Source of the DNA: Synura sp. LO234KE
Lineage: Eukaryota > Sar > Synurophyceae > Synurales > Mallomonadaceae
Length of the DNA stretch: 10,536 nt
Direction: 5' to 3'
Assembly (NCBI GenBank): GCA_015143735.1
Contig: VKHC01000291.1
Span: 3,171 to 13,706 of the forward strand
The translations under genes were made by a program, and so were the position numbers. Shown in pieces: positions 1-7,576 of this stretch. Numbering within the stretch: position 1 is the stretch's first letter; each line of letters opens with the position of its first letter. Below the pieces are notes generated by a model. That model was not told the DNA's origin. It searched no databases and saw only the letters and a list, made by a program, of their open reading frames with translations.

Positions 1-101
1 TCAAATACAGTGTCTGGTGTAAACGTGACATGGCGTCGCATTCGCGCTAGAAGCAATCCAGAATCGCTGATCTCAGAGTCTGATCTGGAATGGTTGATCT
101 C
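1..101. repeat. Duplicated block B, left copy (truncated by window edge)
   Basis: This block is repeated at 1273-1373 with a single difference (T at 94, C at 1366), so the two copies share 100 of 101 bases. On the minus strand it encodes the same Ser/Asp-rich segment as the right copy (motifs HSRSDSE and [12 protein letters not shown]), with one Ser-to-Asn change caused by the T/C difference. The homology stops at 101 on the right. On the left it runs off the window, so the true extent is unknown. Near-identity implies a recent duplication. Confidence 0.9.
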
Positions 102-107
102 ACACAT

Positions 108-333
108 ATTTATATTGAAAAGAAATTAAGATAAAGTGTAAAACAAATAATAAGTCCAATTGAGCTCAAAAGCTGGAAGATCGACTGTGCATCTCATCAG
201 TACTCTAACTCATCCCCTATTTCGGGTACTTTAATAGAGAAGATAGGTCAATGGATGAGCGAACCCCGTAGTGACATTAATCAACTACTGGTGCAAGTCA
301 AGTATAATTTCCAGGTCTTATGGCGACTCGTCG
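108..333. repeat. Duplicated block A, left copy
   Basis: This direct repeat matches 916-1127 with scattered substitutions and small indels. The left copy carries an extra stretch of about 17 bases near 276-292 that the right copy lacks, and the right copy has a few extra T residues near 1057. Long exact runs are shared, for example around the segment containing GAGCTCAAAAGCTGGAAG. It is AT-rich at one end and shows no coding frame shared by both copies. It lies directly beside block B on the left and the ankyrin fragment on the right. It could be an old repeat element or part of the intron or UTR of the duplicated ankyrin locus. Confidence 0.85.
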
Positions 334-451
334 GTATAGGATCCGTCAGGTGAGCTCTCCAAACTTACAATTTGCAACACCAGGAGGTCGTGAGAATTAT
401 GTACTGCCTGGCTATATCTTCGTCTACGGCGATTACTGTGCACAAATAGTC

Positions 452-896
452 TCACCCACCGCCTGTTACCTTATCTTGTATGTCCACATCCGCATTAGCC
501 GCAATAATTGCTTCAACCACTACCTTGTGATCATTAACACAGGCCTCCATCAGAGCTGTACTCCCATCCTTACCATCCAAAAACGGAAAATATATTAATA
601 TCTGAACATGTTCACGTATATCGAAAGTAAAGCACTATGAAATAAGTGCAGTCAATATATTCCTTAATCAACTATGCCTGAATCACAATAGATTTCAAAA
701 TATTAATTATGGGTACGTTCCCCAAGTGTGTACATTTTATTGAGGCCGACTACGAAGACGGAGGAGAAGGAAATCCATACAAAATACACTTTTAACATAT
801 TAATATAATATCACCATATTCATATACAGGATTAGCCTCAATAAGAACTTCAACCGCTGCTATGTGACCACTGAAACAGGTTCCTATAAAAGCAGC
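452..896 (-). pseudogene. Ankyrin-repeat protein fragment, degenerate
   Basis: Read on the minus strand, three stretches match the 33-residue ankyrin consensus (DxxGxTALHxAxxxGHxxVVxxLLxxGADVNxxD). Unit 1 (896 down to about 815) reads FIGTCFSGHIAAVEVLIEAN. Unit 2 (652-578) reads TALIS, then an in-frame TAG, then CFTFDIREHVQILIYF. Unit 3 (577-455) reads DGSTALMEAC, then DHKVVVEAIIAANADVDIQDK split by no stop, and ends at TGA (452-454). Units 2 and 3 are in one frame apart from the TAG. Unit 1 is preceded by TGA and separated from unit 2 by more than 150 bp without ankyrin similarity. Ankyrin repeats form helix-loop-helix stacks that bind other proteins; no partner domain is visible here. The stops and gaps make a pseudogene more likely than a gene with introns, though introns cannot be excluded. 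The fragment sits between two direct copies of block A. Confidence 0.65.
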
Positions 897-915
897 TCAA
901 ATAACCGACCAATTT

Positions 916-1127
916 ATATTTATTGAAAAGAAATTAAGATAAAGTCTAAAACAAATAATAAGTTCAATTGAGCTCAAAAGCTGGAAGATCGACTGTGCAT
1001 CTCATCAGTACTCTAACTCATCCCCTATTTCGGGTTCTTTAATGGAGTAGATAGGTTTTTAATGGATGAGCGAACCAACTACTGATGCAAGTCAAGTATA
1101 ATTTCCAGGTCTTATGACGACTCGTCG
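916..1127. repeat. Duplicated block A, right copy
   Basis: This is the second copy of the block at 108-333, in the same orientation. Similarity starts near the AT-rich TTTATATTTATTGAAAAG stretch and ends at the shared ACTCGTCG at 1120-1127, after which the two flanks differ completely. Here block A is followed by a 145-bp unique segment and then block B, whereas the left copy is followed by the ankyrin fragment. The layout is therefore B-A-ankyrin-A-unique-B, which needs more than one simple tandem duplication. Confidence 0.85.
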
Positions 1128-1703
1128 ACTTGGCTGAGGACTCAAATGTGAATTTTGCCAAATGTTCATTGCGAACAAAATATTTTCAAACAGATTTGTC
1201 GGCGTTGATTTTCTCAACAGTCGTCTCTGCTGCTTGGTAAAAGTCCTGTATTCTTTTGACGTCCGTCGATTATCAAATACAGTGTCTGGTGTAAACGTGA
1301 CATGGCGTCGCATTCGCGCTAGAAGCAATCCAGAATCGCTGATCTCAGAGTCTGATCTGGAATGGCTGATCTCTGGAGAATTCTCAGAGTCTGATCTCGA
1401 TGAATTTGTATTGGTGGCAGTAGTGAGCCCCTCAGACGCTAATGACGAAGGGCTTGAGTCGTAGGTAGTAGTAGCGGTGGCAGTAGTGAGCCCCTCAGAC
1501 GCTAATGACGAAGGGCTTGAGTCGTTGGTACATACATACATACATACATACATACATACATACATACATACATACATACATACATACATACATGCATACA
1601 TGCATACATACATACATACATACACATACATACATACATACATACATACATACATACATACATACATACATACATACATGCTATAGTTGCAGGGGTATAT
1701 CAA
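1092..1703 (-). CDS. Ser/Asp-rich, Arg-rich unknown protein frame
   Basis: I do not recognise this protein. The minus-strand frame is open for about 203 codons, but the first third reads through the TATG microsatellite as a meaningless MYVC repeat, so the true start is probably inside or after that tract. The informative part, about 1528 down to 1092, has two 21-residue repeats ([15 protein letters not shown] core), then Ser/Asp runs with RSDSE twice, then a basic segment ([23 protein letters not shown]). It ends at a stop inside block A. The opposite strand also has a 100-codon frame, but that one is broken by TAG between the two 63-bp units. Only the minus frame stays open through both, which favours minus-strand coding. 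A second copy of the middle part lies at 1-101, followed on the minus strand by ankyrin-like sequence nearby, so this may be the N-terminal part of an ankyrin-protein locus. That link is inference. Confidence 0.3.
   Translation of the reverse strand: MIYPCNYSMYVCMYVCMYVCMYVCMYVYVCMYVCMYACMYVCMYVCMYVCMYVCMYVCTNDSSPSSLASEGLTTATATTTYDSSPSSLASEGLTTATNTNSSRSDSENSPEISHSRSDSEISDSGLLLARMRRHVTFTPDTVFDNRRTSKEYRTFTKQQRRLLRKSTPTNLFENILFAMNIWQNSHLSPQPSRRVVIRPGNYT
1273..1373. repeat. Duplicated block B, right copy
   Basis: This copy matches 1-101 with one mismatch in 101 bases and the same orientation. It lies within the minus-strand Ser/Asp-rich frame. The segment contains an internal short echo: TCTCAGAGTCTGATCT occurs inside it and again just to the right, giving the repeated RSDSE motif on the minus strand. 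Confidence 0.9.
1413..1525. repeat. 63-bp-period minisatellite, two units
   Basis: Fifty bases at 1413-1462 recur exactly at 1476-1525, separated by 13 bases, so the period is 63 bp. This equals 21 codons and preserves the reading frame. On the minus strand the repeat encodes [15 protein letters not shown] twice without a stop. On the plus strand the spacer contains TAG. The array abuts the CATA microsatellite. The complete identity points to a recent slippage or unequal-exchange event. Confidence 0.9.
1529..1679. repeat. (CATA)n microsatellite
   Basis: About 150 bp of near-perfect tetranucleotide repeat. It has two CATG interruptions (around 1594 and 1602) and a two-base phase slip near 1623. 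The tract reads as HTYI on one strand and MYVC on the other; these are artefacts of the period and not evidence of protein. It is likely to be length-polymorphic. Confidence 0.97.
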
Positions 1704-2290
1704 AAAGAGGAAAGTTATATCGACATGTGGTGTTGAGAAATTTTCTCATTTTTGTAGGACAACAGAAGGCTGAACCGTCTATTCGATATAAAATAGTCAA
1801 GTAAATGCACTAGTAGTAGTACATCTAATATTAATATTTAAATGTAGGAAGTACATTCCCATTTATTGACGAATTTTGAACGCAGCGATGTGAATTATAA
1901 CATGGTGTAAGATTTATTGCGATGCAAGTGAGGATAGTAATCCGTTCTGAGCAAATATTGGACTAGAGTTGATAATTAACTTTTGCTACTGAGTGAAGAC
2001 AGCTTAAGATTTTAAAAATTAGGAGTCATCACTACTATCCTCTTCCATCACTGAATCGCTTCGAGCGCATTCCAAGCAGAGAAGCGCAGAATAATTTGTA
2101 GTTATTTTATAACCACCAGAACATCATAATCATAATAAAGAAAAAGTGAAACAGCATTTTCCCATAATACCTTGTGAAGACAAAATAATAATGGATAGAT
2201 TAATTGTATACAATCGTACTGTACACCAATTATTGCAACTCAAAAGAGGAACAAATGTCATTCACTTAGCAACAAATTTTCAGCGTGTAG
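1680..2290. other. Intergenic stretch, nothing recognised
   Basis: AT-rich sequence without a convincing gene. The only oddity is a 34-codon minus-strand frame (2123 down to the TAA at 2019-2021) ending in an acidic tail, RSDSVMEEDSSDDS. It recalls the Ser/Asp composition of the frame at 1092-1528 and might be a terminal exon, but it is too short to support. Confidence 0.5.
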
Positions 2291-2299
2291 AAACTGACT

Positions 2300-2593
2300 T
2301 TGCGTTTTTTGAATAACAGACGGGGTAAGCCGTTGGATCTGAGCGACAAAAATATTAACTGTACAACCAGTTCCCTTACTTCGTCTCAAATTTCTTCATT
2401 TTGGCATCAGAAGTTCAATTGTCGGCATCCATGTGATCCAGGAGCCATTGCAGCAGGTGAACATAGAAAAATTTTCAAAAATAGGTCTCAAATAGAGGTA
2501 CAGAGGGGATCAAAATTTAAAAACTCGGTAGAGCTGCGCGAAATTAGAGCCCGAAAGTACAACTTAGCTATGCGCGTATTATACAATCTTTAA
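2300..2593 (+). pseudogene. Open frame with weak resemblance to small fungal RNase-fold secreted proteins
   Basis: The frame is open for about 97 codons (stop at 2288 upstream, TAA at its end) but has no ATG near its beginning, so it could only be an exon or a broken gene. An AG acceptor-like site (GAATAACAG) lies at 2311-2319. The part from about 2350 reads INCTTSSLTSSQISSFWHQ, with Cys then a TSSQI pattern, and ends KYNLAMRVLYNL. Fungal RNases of the T1/F1 type share a Cys-x-x-x-x-Tyr-Ser-x-x-x-Val start and a hydrophobic RVVIN strand near the C-terminus, and RNase-like effectors of powdery mildews keep only the scaffold. The resemblance is by eye and weak. No catalytic His/Glu/Arg set can be assigned and no signal peptide is visible. 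It could equally be chance. Confidence 0.2.
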
Positions 2594-3118
2594 GTACAAA
2601 CTTAAAGTTAGATATACTCTATTGTTTCTCGACAACGAGATTTTAAAGGGCCTTTCTCTTGAATTTCTGCTGGTGTTCTGACGTTTTGCCGATCATAGGC
2701 TGTCGTGAATATGACAATATAGACCTTGATTCCGTAAATACGATAGACTTGTAAGCTGTACATACTCCCAACGCTCCCAAAGCCACAGATACATCAAAGT
2801 CTGTTGTGTAGAAAAGCGATGAAAAATGAAAAAAACAAGGAAAACACAGTATCATAAATATCTTTTTAAAGGCGATGATATATGTAGCAATCATGGTTGG
2901 TTCTAAAAGTATTCAGAAGATATATTAAACTTGTTAAAATGTTGAGCAATAAATCGCAACCTGTTTTATTTTATACCCTTAGTTTTTATGGTGGAGTGTA
3001 TCTTCGAAATGTGATATAACAGGCAAACTATGTTGATTCTAGGAAGACTTCGCACAAGATACTTACTCAAATCGTTCTCAAATCGTTATGACTAAAATCT
3101 ACAAATCATGGGGTAAAT
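2594..3118. other. Intergenic stretch with one short hydrophobic frame
   Basis: No gene is recognised. A minus-strand 83-codon frame (2894 down to 2643) begins with a true ATG and a hydrophobic N-terminus (FMILCFPCFFHFSSLF) that could pass for a signal anchor, but nothing else supports it. Within it, 2796-2817 is a 22-base segment found again, inverted, at 6270-6291. Confidence 0.4.
2796..2817 (+). repeat. 22-bp dispersed repeat, copy 1
   Basis: This segment is the exact reverse complement of 6270-6291. Beyond the 22 bases both copies run into A-rich sequence when read in the same sense, but clear identity stops. At 6270 the segment lies right at the end of the LTR-like repeat homology. Confidence 0.8.
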
Positions 3119-3319
3119 CTATCGTTTGCCGTGTGAGCCCGTGAACGTTTTGTTCACTTTTATAAAATCTATAATTGAACCAAGCGCGCTAAGTATCCTG
3201 CGAGGAGTTTCTTCGCACTTCGCTTCCATCTCTGCTGGGACCACTGAAAGACGACAATTTGCACTCGTTGCCATATTATCTATAATCCTTAAGAATATGA
3301 TTCGACGAGAAATCAACAT
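3119..3319 (-). other. Short ATG-started frame, unknown
   Basis: A 66-codon minus-strand frame starting with ATG at 3317-3319, with a second ATG 15 codons in (MATSANCRLSVVPAEM). It is less AT-rich than its surroundings and reads plausibly (segments EETPRRILSALGSI and IDFIKVNKTF). No family is recognised, and a plus-strand frame overlaps it almost completely. It may be an exon relic or chance. Confidence 0.15.
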
Positions 3320-3543
3320 CCAAACTCCGTCATTTTCTGCCTGTGATTGATACTGCCAAAACTGGAACTTTTGGCGCCTAATTCGTCATATAATCTAAAG
3401 TATAAATTGCGAGCAAAACTGTAAAGGGATTCAGTCTTGCCAAGTGTAATTTGTTAACCTGTAATTAAGTGTAAAAGTTTTTCTACTTAATTTATTTCCA
3501 TCTGATCTATACACCGTTTCAGCTGGGAACTTCGACTTAATCT

Positions 3544-3846
3544 ATGAGCAAATCTTTGCATTTACAACGACAGCTATCTATTATCCTGTATTTGCTCTCA
3601 GTTCTGGGTAACACGTCCTTTAGCTGCAGATCGATCTTCACAAATTCTTGTCCTAAATTCATCAAGTCATCGAAGATTTTACCCGGGGCTTTCAGAATTA
3701 TCACCGATCCTAATCCTGCTTCTGAGCAACTTGAATTCGGTCGAAGTTCGTCGTTCTTATTTCCTGCAGTAGAAATCGATTATAGGGCCTCTTGTCACGT
3801 TCATGAAAGCTTAATTTCTGTACAACTTGAATTCATTCCAAAATAG
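3544..3846 (+). CDS. Small putative secreted protein, unknown
   Basis: This 100-codon frame starts at a true ATG. Its N-terminus looks like a signal peptide: a basic n-region (MSKSLHLQRQ), a hydrophobic core (LSIILYLLSVLG) and a polar stretch (NTSFS) just before the first Cys at residue 28. The predicted mature part is about 73 residues, has Cys at 28, 36 and 84, and shows no recognised domain. There is a pyrimidine-rich TTTCAG acceptor-like site at about 3519-3525 upstream, so the ATG could be internal to a larger gene. Size, secretion signal and lack of homology fit a fungal small secreted or effector-like protein, but that class is defined by these loose criteria and function cannot be inferred. 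A non-coding chance frame remains possible. Confidence 0.3.
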   Translation: MSKSLHLQRQLSIILYLLSVLGNTSFSCRSIFTNSCPKFIKSSKILPGAFRIITDPNPASEQLEFGRSSSFLFPAVEIDYRASCHVHESLISVQLEFIPK

Positions 3847-4366
3847 TAATCCAAGGTTTCGTTTTCTGTTGCAGAAATACTTTTAAAATTCCTCTTTTAT
3901 TACATTCATTTAAATTAGTTGTCAATACTCGTGAAACGTCTACGCGCAAATTGAAATACAGAAAAAGGCGCTTAAGTGGAAATAATTGGCAAAAATATTC
4001 ACGGATTTTTTTATTTTATCCAGTCAATTAAAGTTGTGGTGTCCACCTACATTCAAATCGAGTTGCGTCTACTTTTTTGAGAAGTCAGGGAACTGTCTTC
4101 GTAACCTTCAGAATTAAGTTGCTGTTGGCCTGATTTTTGATTATTCGAAGTGCTCCTATTCCACGCTGTATAATAAACTGGGTGCACAGAGATATCTAGA
4201 CGCCTCACAATGGTTGAGATCTAGGAATAATTCTGGTAGTCAATGTTGAACTAAATGTTGACAGAGATCCTATCTCCAATTGTACTTGTAACGTCAAGGA
4301 TGGAAAATATTATATGACATATTACTTTTGATTTGAACAATAGTCACGGTGGTACAGAATTTACCC
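3847..4366. other. Intergenic stretch, nothing recognised
   Basis: AT-rich sequence with stops in all frames. I see no RNA gene, repeat or domain. A short TGTTGAACTAAATGTTGACA stretch near 4243-4262 resembles the start of some LTRs but has no matching end nearby. Confidence 0.5.
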
Positions 4367-5300
4367 TCATATCAAATGCAAATATACAAACAGCAAATCT
4401 TCAAAGTTTTTATCCCCGTTTACTTTTTCTGTCCAGATTTTGTCGTCATTGTCCTCCAATTTAGCTGCTGATTTGAGTTTGTTCCTTTTCTGGAAAAAAT
4501 CTATCAGAGGTGGAAAAGCCAAACACATGTACCACAAAGATTCATCTCCCACAATATTGCGAGCCCCTTTGCGCCAATTGGGTTCAAGAAAATGGGGCCA
4601 GCAACCACAATCTAGTCTTTCATCTCAGTTAGATTAATGTTGCCGCGTCAATCAGAAGCGGGGAAAATGACCAATATGCACACACCTCATGAAGAAAAAA
4701 TGAGAACTAGAAATATATAGGGTCAGACAGGAATTGCTCAACTGTCGCACTACATATCATTATTCTCCTTTCGGACATGCAAGGCGATCATCCATAGGGT
4801 CGCCCCATGAAGTCTGGCGAGAGGAGGAACAACAACAGAAAAAATGGAGGGTTGTGCAAGAAGAGGTACCCCACTTGGAGTTAGATTAACTGAAAGTGGT
4901 AGCCAGGAGCTATTGTCCCAGATGCGCGCCATCTCTGCTCCCGGACATTAGATATAGGCATAGTGGAGGCTTTTTCTCGAATGTCGAAGTTGAAGTAGCC
5001 AATGTCCAAGTTCAGGACATTTTTACACGAGCGACAACTGAATCCCAAACGGGTCCAAGAACACTTCAAAAGCATGTGTACTATTGACACGAGCAATCAA
5101 GTTCAAAACTAAGTCAAAGCAGAGCTGTGCCGCAGCTACTTCTCCAACACAGTTCGGCTCTGAGAAAGCGCTCGGTAGGTCGTGCTTACGCTTCTTATTA
5201 GTCGACTTCCGTCGAACACTCCTCGCTACCAACCACTATTCCACAACCAAAACAAGAACAATTCCTGAGGTTCTAACTTCTGTCAAATGCAGTTGACTCT
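4367..5300. other. Region of short overlapping frames on both strands, no gene recognised
   Basis: Several frames of 60-71 codons overlap on opposite strands here. Their composition is unremarkable and none shows a known motif. The minus-strand frame 4552-4367 has an acidic/basic middle (KLEDNDDKIWTEK). The minus-strand frames between 5232 and 4750 follow one another in shifting frames. They could be remnants of one decayed gene, but nothing establishes that. Confidence 0.4.
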
Positions 5301-5643
5301 AGTTTGTATCGATGGGTAGAAATGCAGTTCAAATTTCGAATGAGCAGACAAATGGCTCAGCATCAAAGATTTTTTTAACAAAAAGTATAAACAATTAATT
5401 ACGCAAGCCCGTGGCATATCCGCAGACGTGCAGTCACTGAAACGTGATATTCGTTCAAATTTAAATGTGTCATGTGAGTATAGCAGAAATGCAATATCTC
5501 ATGTAATAAAGCATGATGACAGGTAAAATAATTGGATTTAGATCAAGCAATAATCATCCTAACCAACCTTCACAGAAATTACAAGCTGCGGCATCTCCAA
5601 GATTAAAAATAGCGAATAGCGAAATCAAACAGAAACTCAATTT
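5301..5643. other. Intergenic stretch, nothing recognised
   Basis: No frame, repeat or RNA gene could be supported. The sequence is AT-rich with stops in all frames. Confidence 0.5.
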
Positions 5644-6174
5644 TTAGATCACGACAAATATGAAGATCAAGAGGAATTCCTTGCAGGAATGATATTCTTT
5701 AGCCCTAACAAGTAATTTTCCAAAATATCTCATCTCAACTCCCTCCACAGAATAACTTGAAAAATTTAGTCCATAAAAGTTGCTAAGATACGGATCATTA
5801 CCTTCAATTCTCCATTTTAAATAATTTTTCGACGCCTGTATTCTCGCCGGATAATATTTAGGGGTTTATCCAAGTTTTTCTGAAAACTTGACCACCAAGA
5901 ATCGGAAAAAATAGTTACGCTTCGATTTACATATTTCTGACCCTCCCCCAAATATCACTCCACCTCGAAGATCTCCAGGTCTTTGAGTTTGTAACCATTT
6001 CCTGCGTTTATAGCTAGTTGATTTGCGCTTGAAATTGGAGTTCCTATTGCCTAAAAGTAATGTTCGTTTAAGTTCGTAAAAGTATGATATTTTTCCCAAG
6101 TAAGCACGTTTTTGTGAAATTTCTTGACAACTAAAACGTGCCATAAGCTGCGGATGGTACCAATCGACAAGCAC
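5644..6174 (-). pseudogene. Long unknown frame interrupted by one TAA
   Basis: On the minus strand one frame is open from 6174 to 5644 except for a single TAA at 5866-5868. This gives about 102 codons before the stop and 73 after it. The first ATG is at 6144 (MARFSCQEISQKRAYLG). The part after the stop reads as credible protein (KYYPARIQASKNYLKWRI, then DPYLSNFYGL, then AKEYHSCKEF). It is basic and rich in Tyr, Lys and Phe. No domain is recognised and there is no clear signal peptide. Its 5' end lies about 120 bp from the inner end of an LTR-like repeat (6292), so the gene may have lost its start to an insertion. One nonsense change in such a long frame in AT-rich DNA suggests a recently disabled gene, but chance is not excluded. 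Confidence 0.3.
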
Positions 6175-6269
6175 GTATCGACCAGTATACTACTTTGTCA
6201 AATAATATGAGGTTTTGCAAAAGATACAAGAGTTTTTAAAAATTGCAAAAACAGGAGTTTTTTTCTTCT

Positions 6270-6291
6270 GCTTTTCTACACAACAGACTTT
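6270..6291 (-). repeat. 22-bp dispersed repeat, copy 2
   Basis: Exact reverse complement of 2796-2817. It abuts the inner boundary of the inverted LTR-like repeat at 6292. Confidence 0.8.
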
Positions 6292-6384
6292 AGAGCAGTA
6301 TAGGCAGTGTAGCACACCACTAGCTACAAGGTAGAAACAGTACAGGTACCCTTTGCAGCGCCGATGCTGCAACAGAGCCGAGGA
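6292..6384 (-). repeat. LTR-like repeat fragment, inverted relative to 10191-10284
   Basis: The reverse complement of this segment aligns with 10191-10284 over about 93 bases at roughly 80 percent identity by eye. The alignment includes an exact core GCAGCATCGGCGCTGC and the shared TTGTAGCTAG. Weaker similarity may extend outward to about 6490, where the plus strand reads GGTGTCTGAAGGTTTTACA; this loosely resembles the GGTGTTCTGACA end at 10524-10535. A TATA-like CTCTATAAATA lies at 6450-6460. The short cysteine/tyrosine-rich frame seen across it (GYLYCFYLVASGVLHCLYC) is part of the repeat and not taken as a gene. Confidence 0.75.
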
Positions 6385-6491
6385 GCTTCCGACGAGAGCA
6401 ACATGCTCGAATAGAGTCAGTCAGCGCTCAGTATTGGGCCTTATCTGCCTCTATAAATAAGTAAGGGCTGGTGTCTGAAGGTTTTACAACT

Positions 6492-7343
6492 CGTCGGAGA
6501 ACACAAGATCGTCGGCAGCTCTCTGATTCTAATTTTTTATACGTCACTCGCCCTACTACTGCTGTTGAGCCTGAGTGCTATCAGTCATGCTTTGCGCTAA
6601 ACACTTTTTATATAAAGGGTAAACTTAGCTTAGGCGCAGACAAAACACTACAGTTTCATATGTAGTCACCTACCTGCTAAAAGTAGCCATGTGAGCAGAT
6701 TAGCAAGGTGACAATTTTGTAGTTAGTTTAAAGTCATAAAAACAATAGTGATGGGAAAGACAGCATGAGATGAGAGTAGACGCGGACCCTCTTTTTTCCG
6801 AATGATGAGCCTGGCGATCGAGTTGAGTAGTTCAGATTACTGCACTAGGTTCGCACGCAACGACGTTCCCAACCAGATAGAAGAGATAATAAGCCGGAAG
6901 AAAGTAGACTGTCCGTACACAAGCAATCGTCCCTGAGGAGAGGTCCGGGTCACATCTTTTTGGGTAGGGAAAGGTACGCAGTGAGCGTGTCTTGGGAATG
7001 AGAATCACTGTATTGTGCGAGACTGGGGGGGGAAGGGAGCAAAACGTCTTAATAGAAAGGCTACTACCATATACCCCAATCATATCCGGCAAGAATTGTA
7101 AGGACGAATGCCCCAAGCGTGCGCTTTCTTCTTCCAACAAGCACTGGAATTTGGTTGCACGCTCGCAGTGTCCAGATGATGCCAATACGCTCTCTGCTGC
7201 TAGGGCATAAAAGTCCCCGATAAGAGTGGCAGCAAAAAGTGTTTTATTCAACTAAGTTAAGGAGAAATACCCAGAAGTTCCCTTGAGAAATCCTTCATCA
7301 CTGATTCGTAGGTAAGGTAGACAGATCTACTAAATATATATGC
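6492..7343. other. Region with one 139-codon minus-strand frame, unrecognised
   Basis: The minus-strand frame 7251 down to 6832 is open for 139 codons, begins at TTG rather than ATG, and reads plausibly in its first half (GDFYALAAESVLASSGH, FQCLLEEESARLGHSS). No motif is recognised. The local sequence is richer in G+C than most of the window, with a run of eight G at 7025-7032, which makes long open frames more likely by chance. A 72-codon plus-strand frame overlaps it. The rest of the stretch shows nothing. Confidence 0.35.
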
Positions 7344-7571
7344 ATGGGTGTGCCAGTGCTGGGTAGACGAGACTATGGGCACACCAAATCTCATCGCTCG
7401 TCCATTCCTACTGTAATTTGCGGCTTAAGGCCAACACAATCAAATAACTACAGCTGTTACGCCATCCCTCCACATCAAGAGCTTTGCCTGGAAGGCCTTC
7501 TTGCTGACCTTCATACTGCCGAGAAAGACCATTATAGGTGTAAAAATGGTGAATCTATTGTGTGTCCATGA
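7344..7571 (+). other. 75-codon ATG-started frame, unknown
   Basis: The frame starts at ATG (7344) and ends at TGA just before the direct repeat at 7577. It contains PPHQELCLEGLLADLHTAEK and ends HYRCKNGESIVCP. No domain is recognised. An 8-bp inverted repeat (GGTGTGCC at 7347-7354, GGCACACC at 7378-7385) lies in its first codons. It may be a remnant exon or chance. Confidence 0.15.
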
Positions 7572-7576
7572 TTGGA

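Noticed and set aside
320-598. 92-codon plus-strand frame
   Set aside because: It is the antisense shadow of the ankyrin units on the minus strand.
1162-1464. 100-codon plus-strand ATG frame across block B
   Set aside because: It lies opposite the minus-strand frame and stops inside the 63-bp array, whereas the minus frame stays open through both units; kept only as an alternative.
1529-1679. CRISPR-like array
   Set aside because: Simple tetranucleotide repeat without spacers, in a eukaryote-like sequence.
1477-1804. Plus-strand frames with HTYI repeats
   Set aside because: They are mainly the translation of the CATA microsatellite and carry no independent evidence of coding.
4243-4262. 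Copia-like LTR start TGTTGAACTAAATGTTGACA
   Set aside because: No partner end, target-site duplication or second copy is visible in the window.
5311-5345. tRNA T-arm-like GTTCAAATTTC
   Set aside because: No matching acceptor, D-arm or anticodon arm could be folded around it.
6190-6372. Cys/Tyr-rich minus-strand frame (GYLYCFYLVASGVLHCLYC)
   Set aside because: It lies in the LTR-like repeat, and the plus-strand copy at 10191-10284 does not keep the same frame over its length, so it is repeat DNA and not a gene.
7025-7032. Run of eight G as a G-quadruplex
   Set aside because: Neighbouring G-runs are too few to form four separated G3 tracts.
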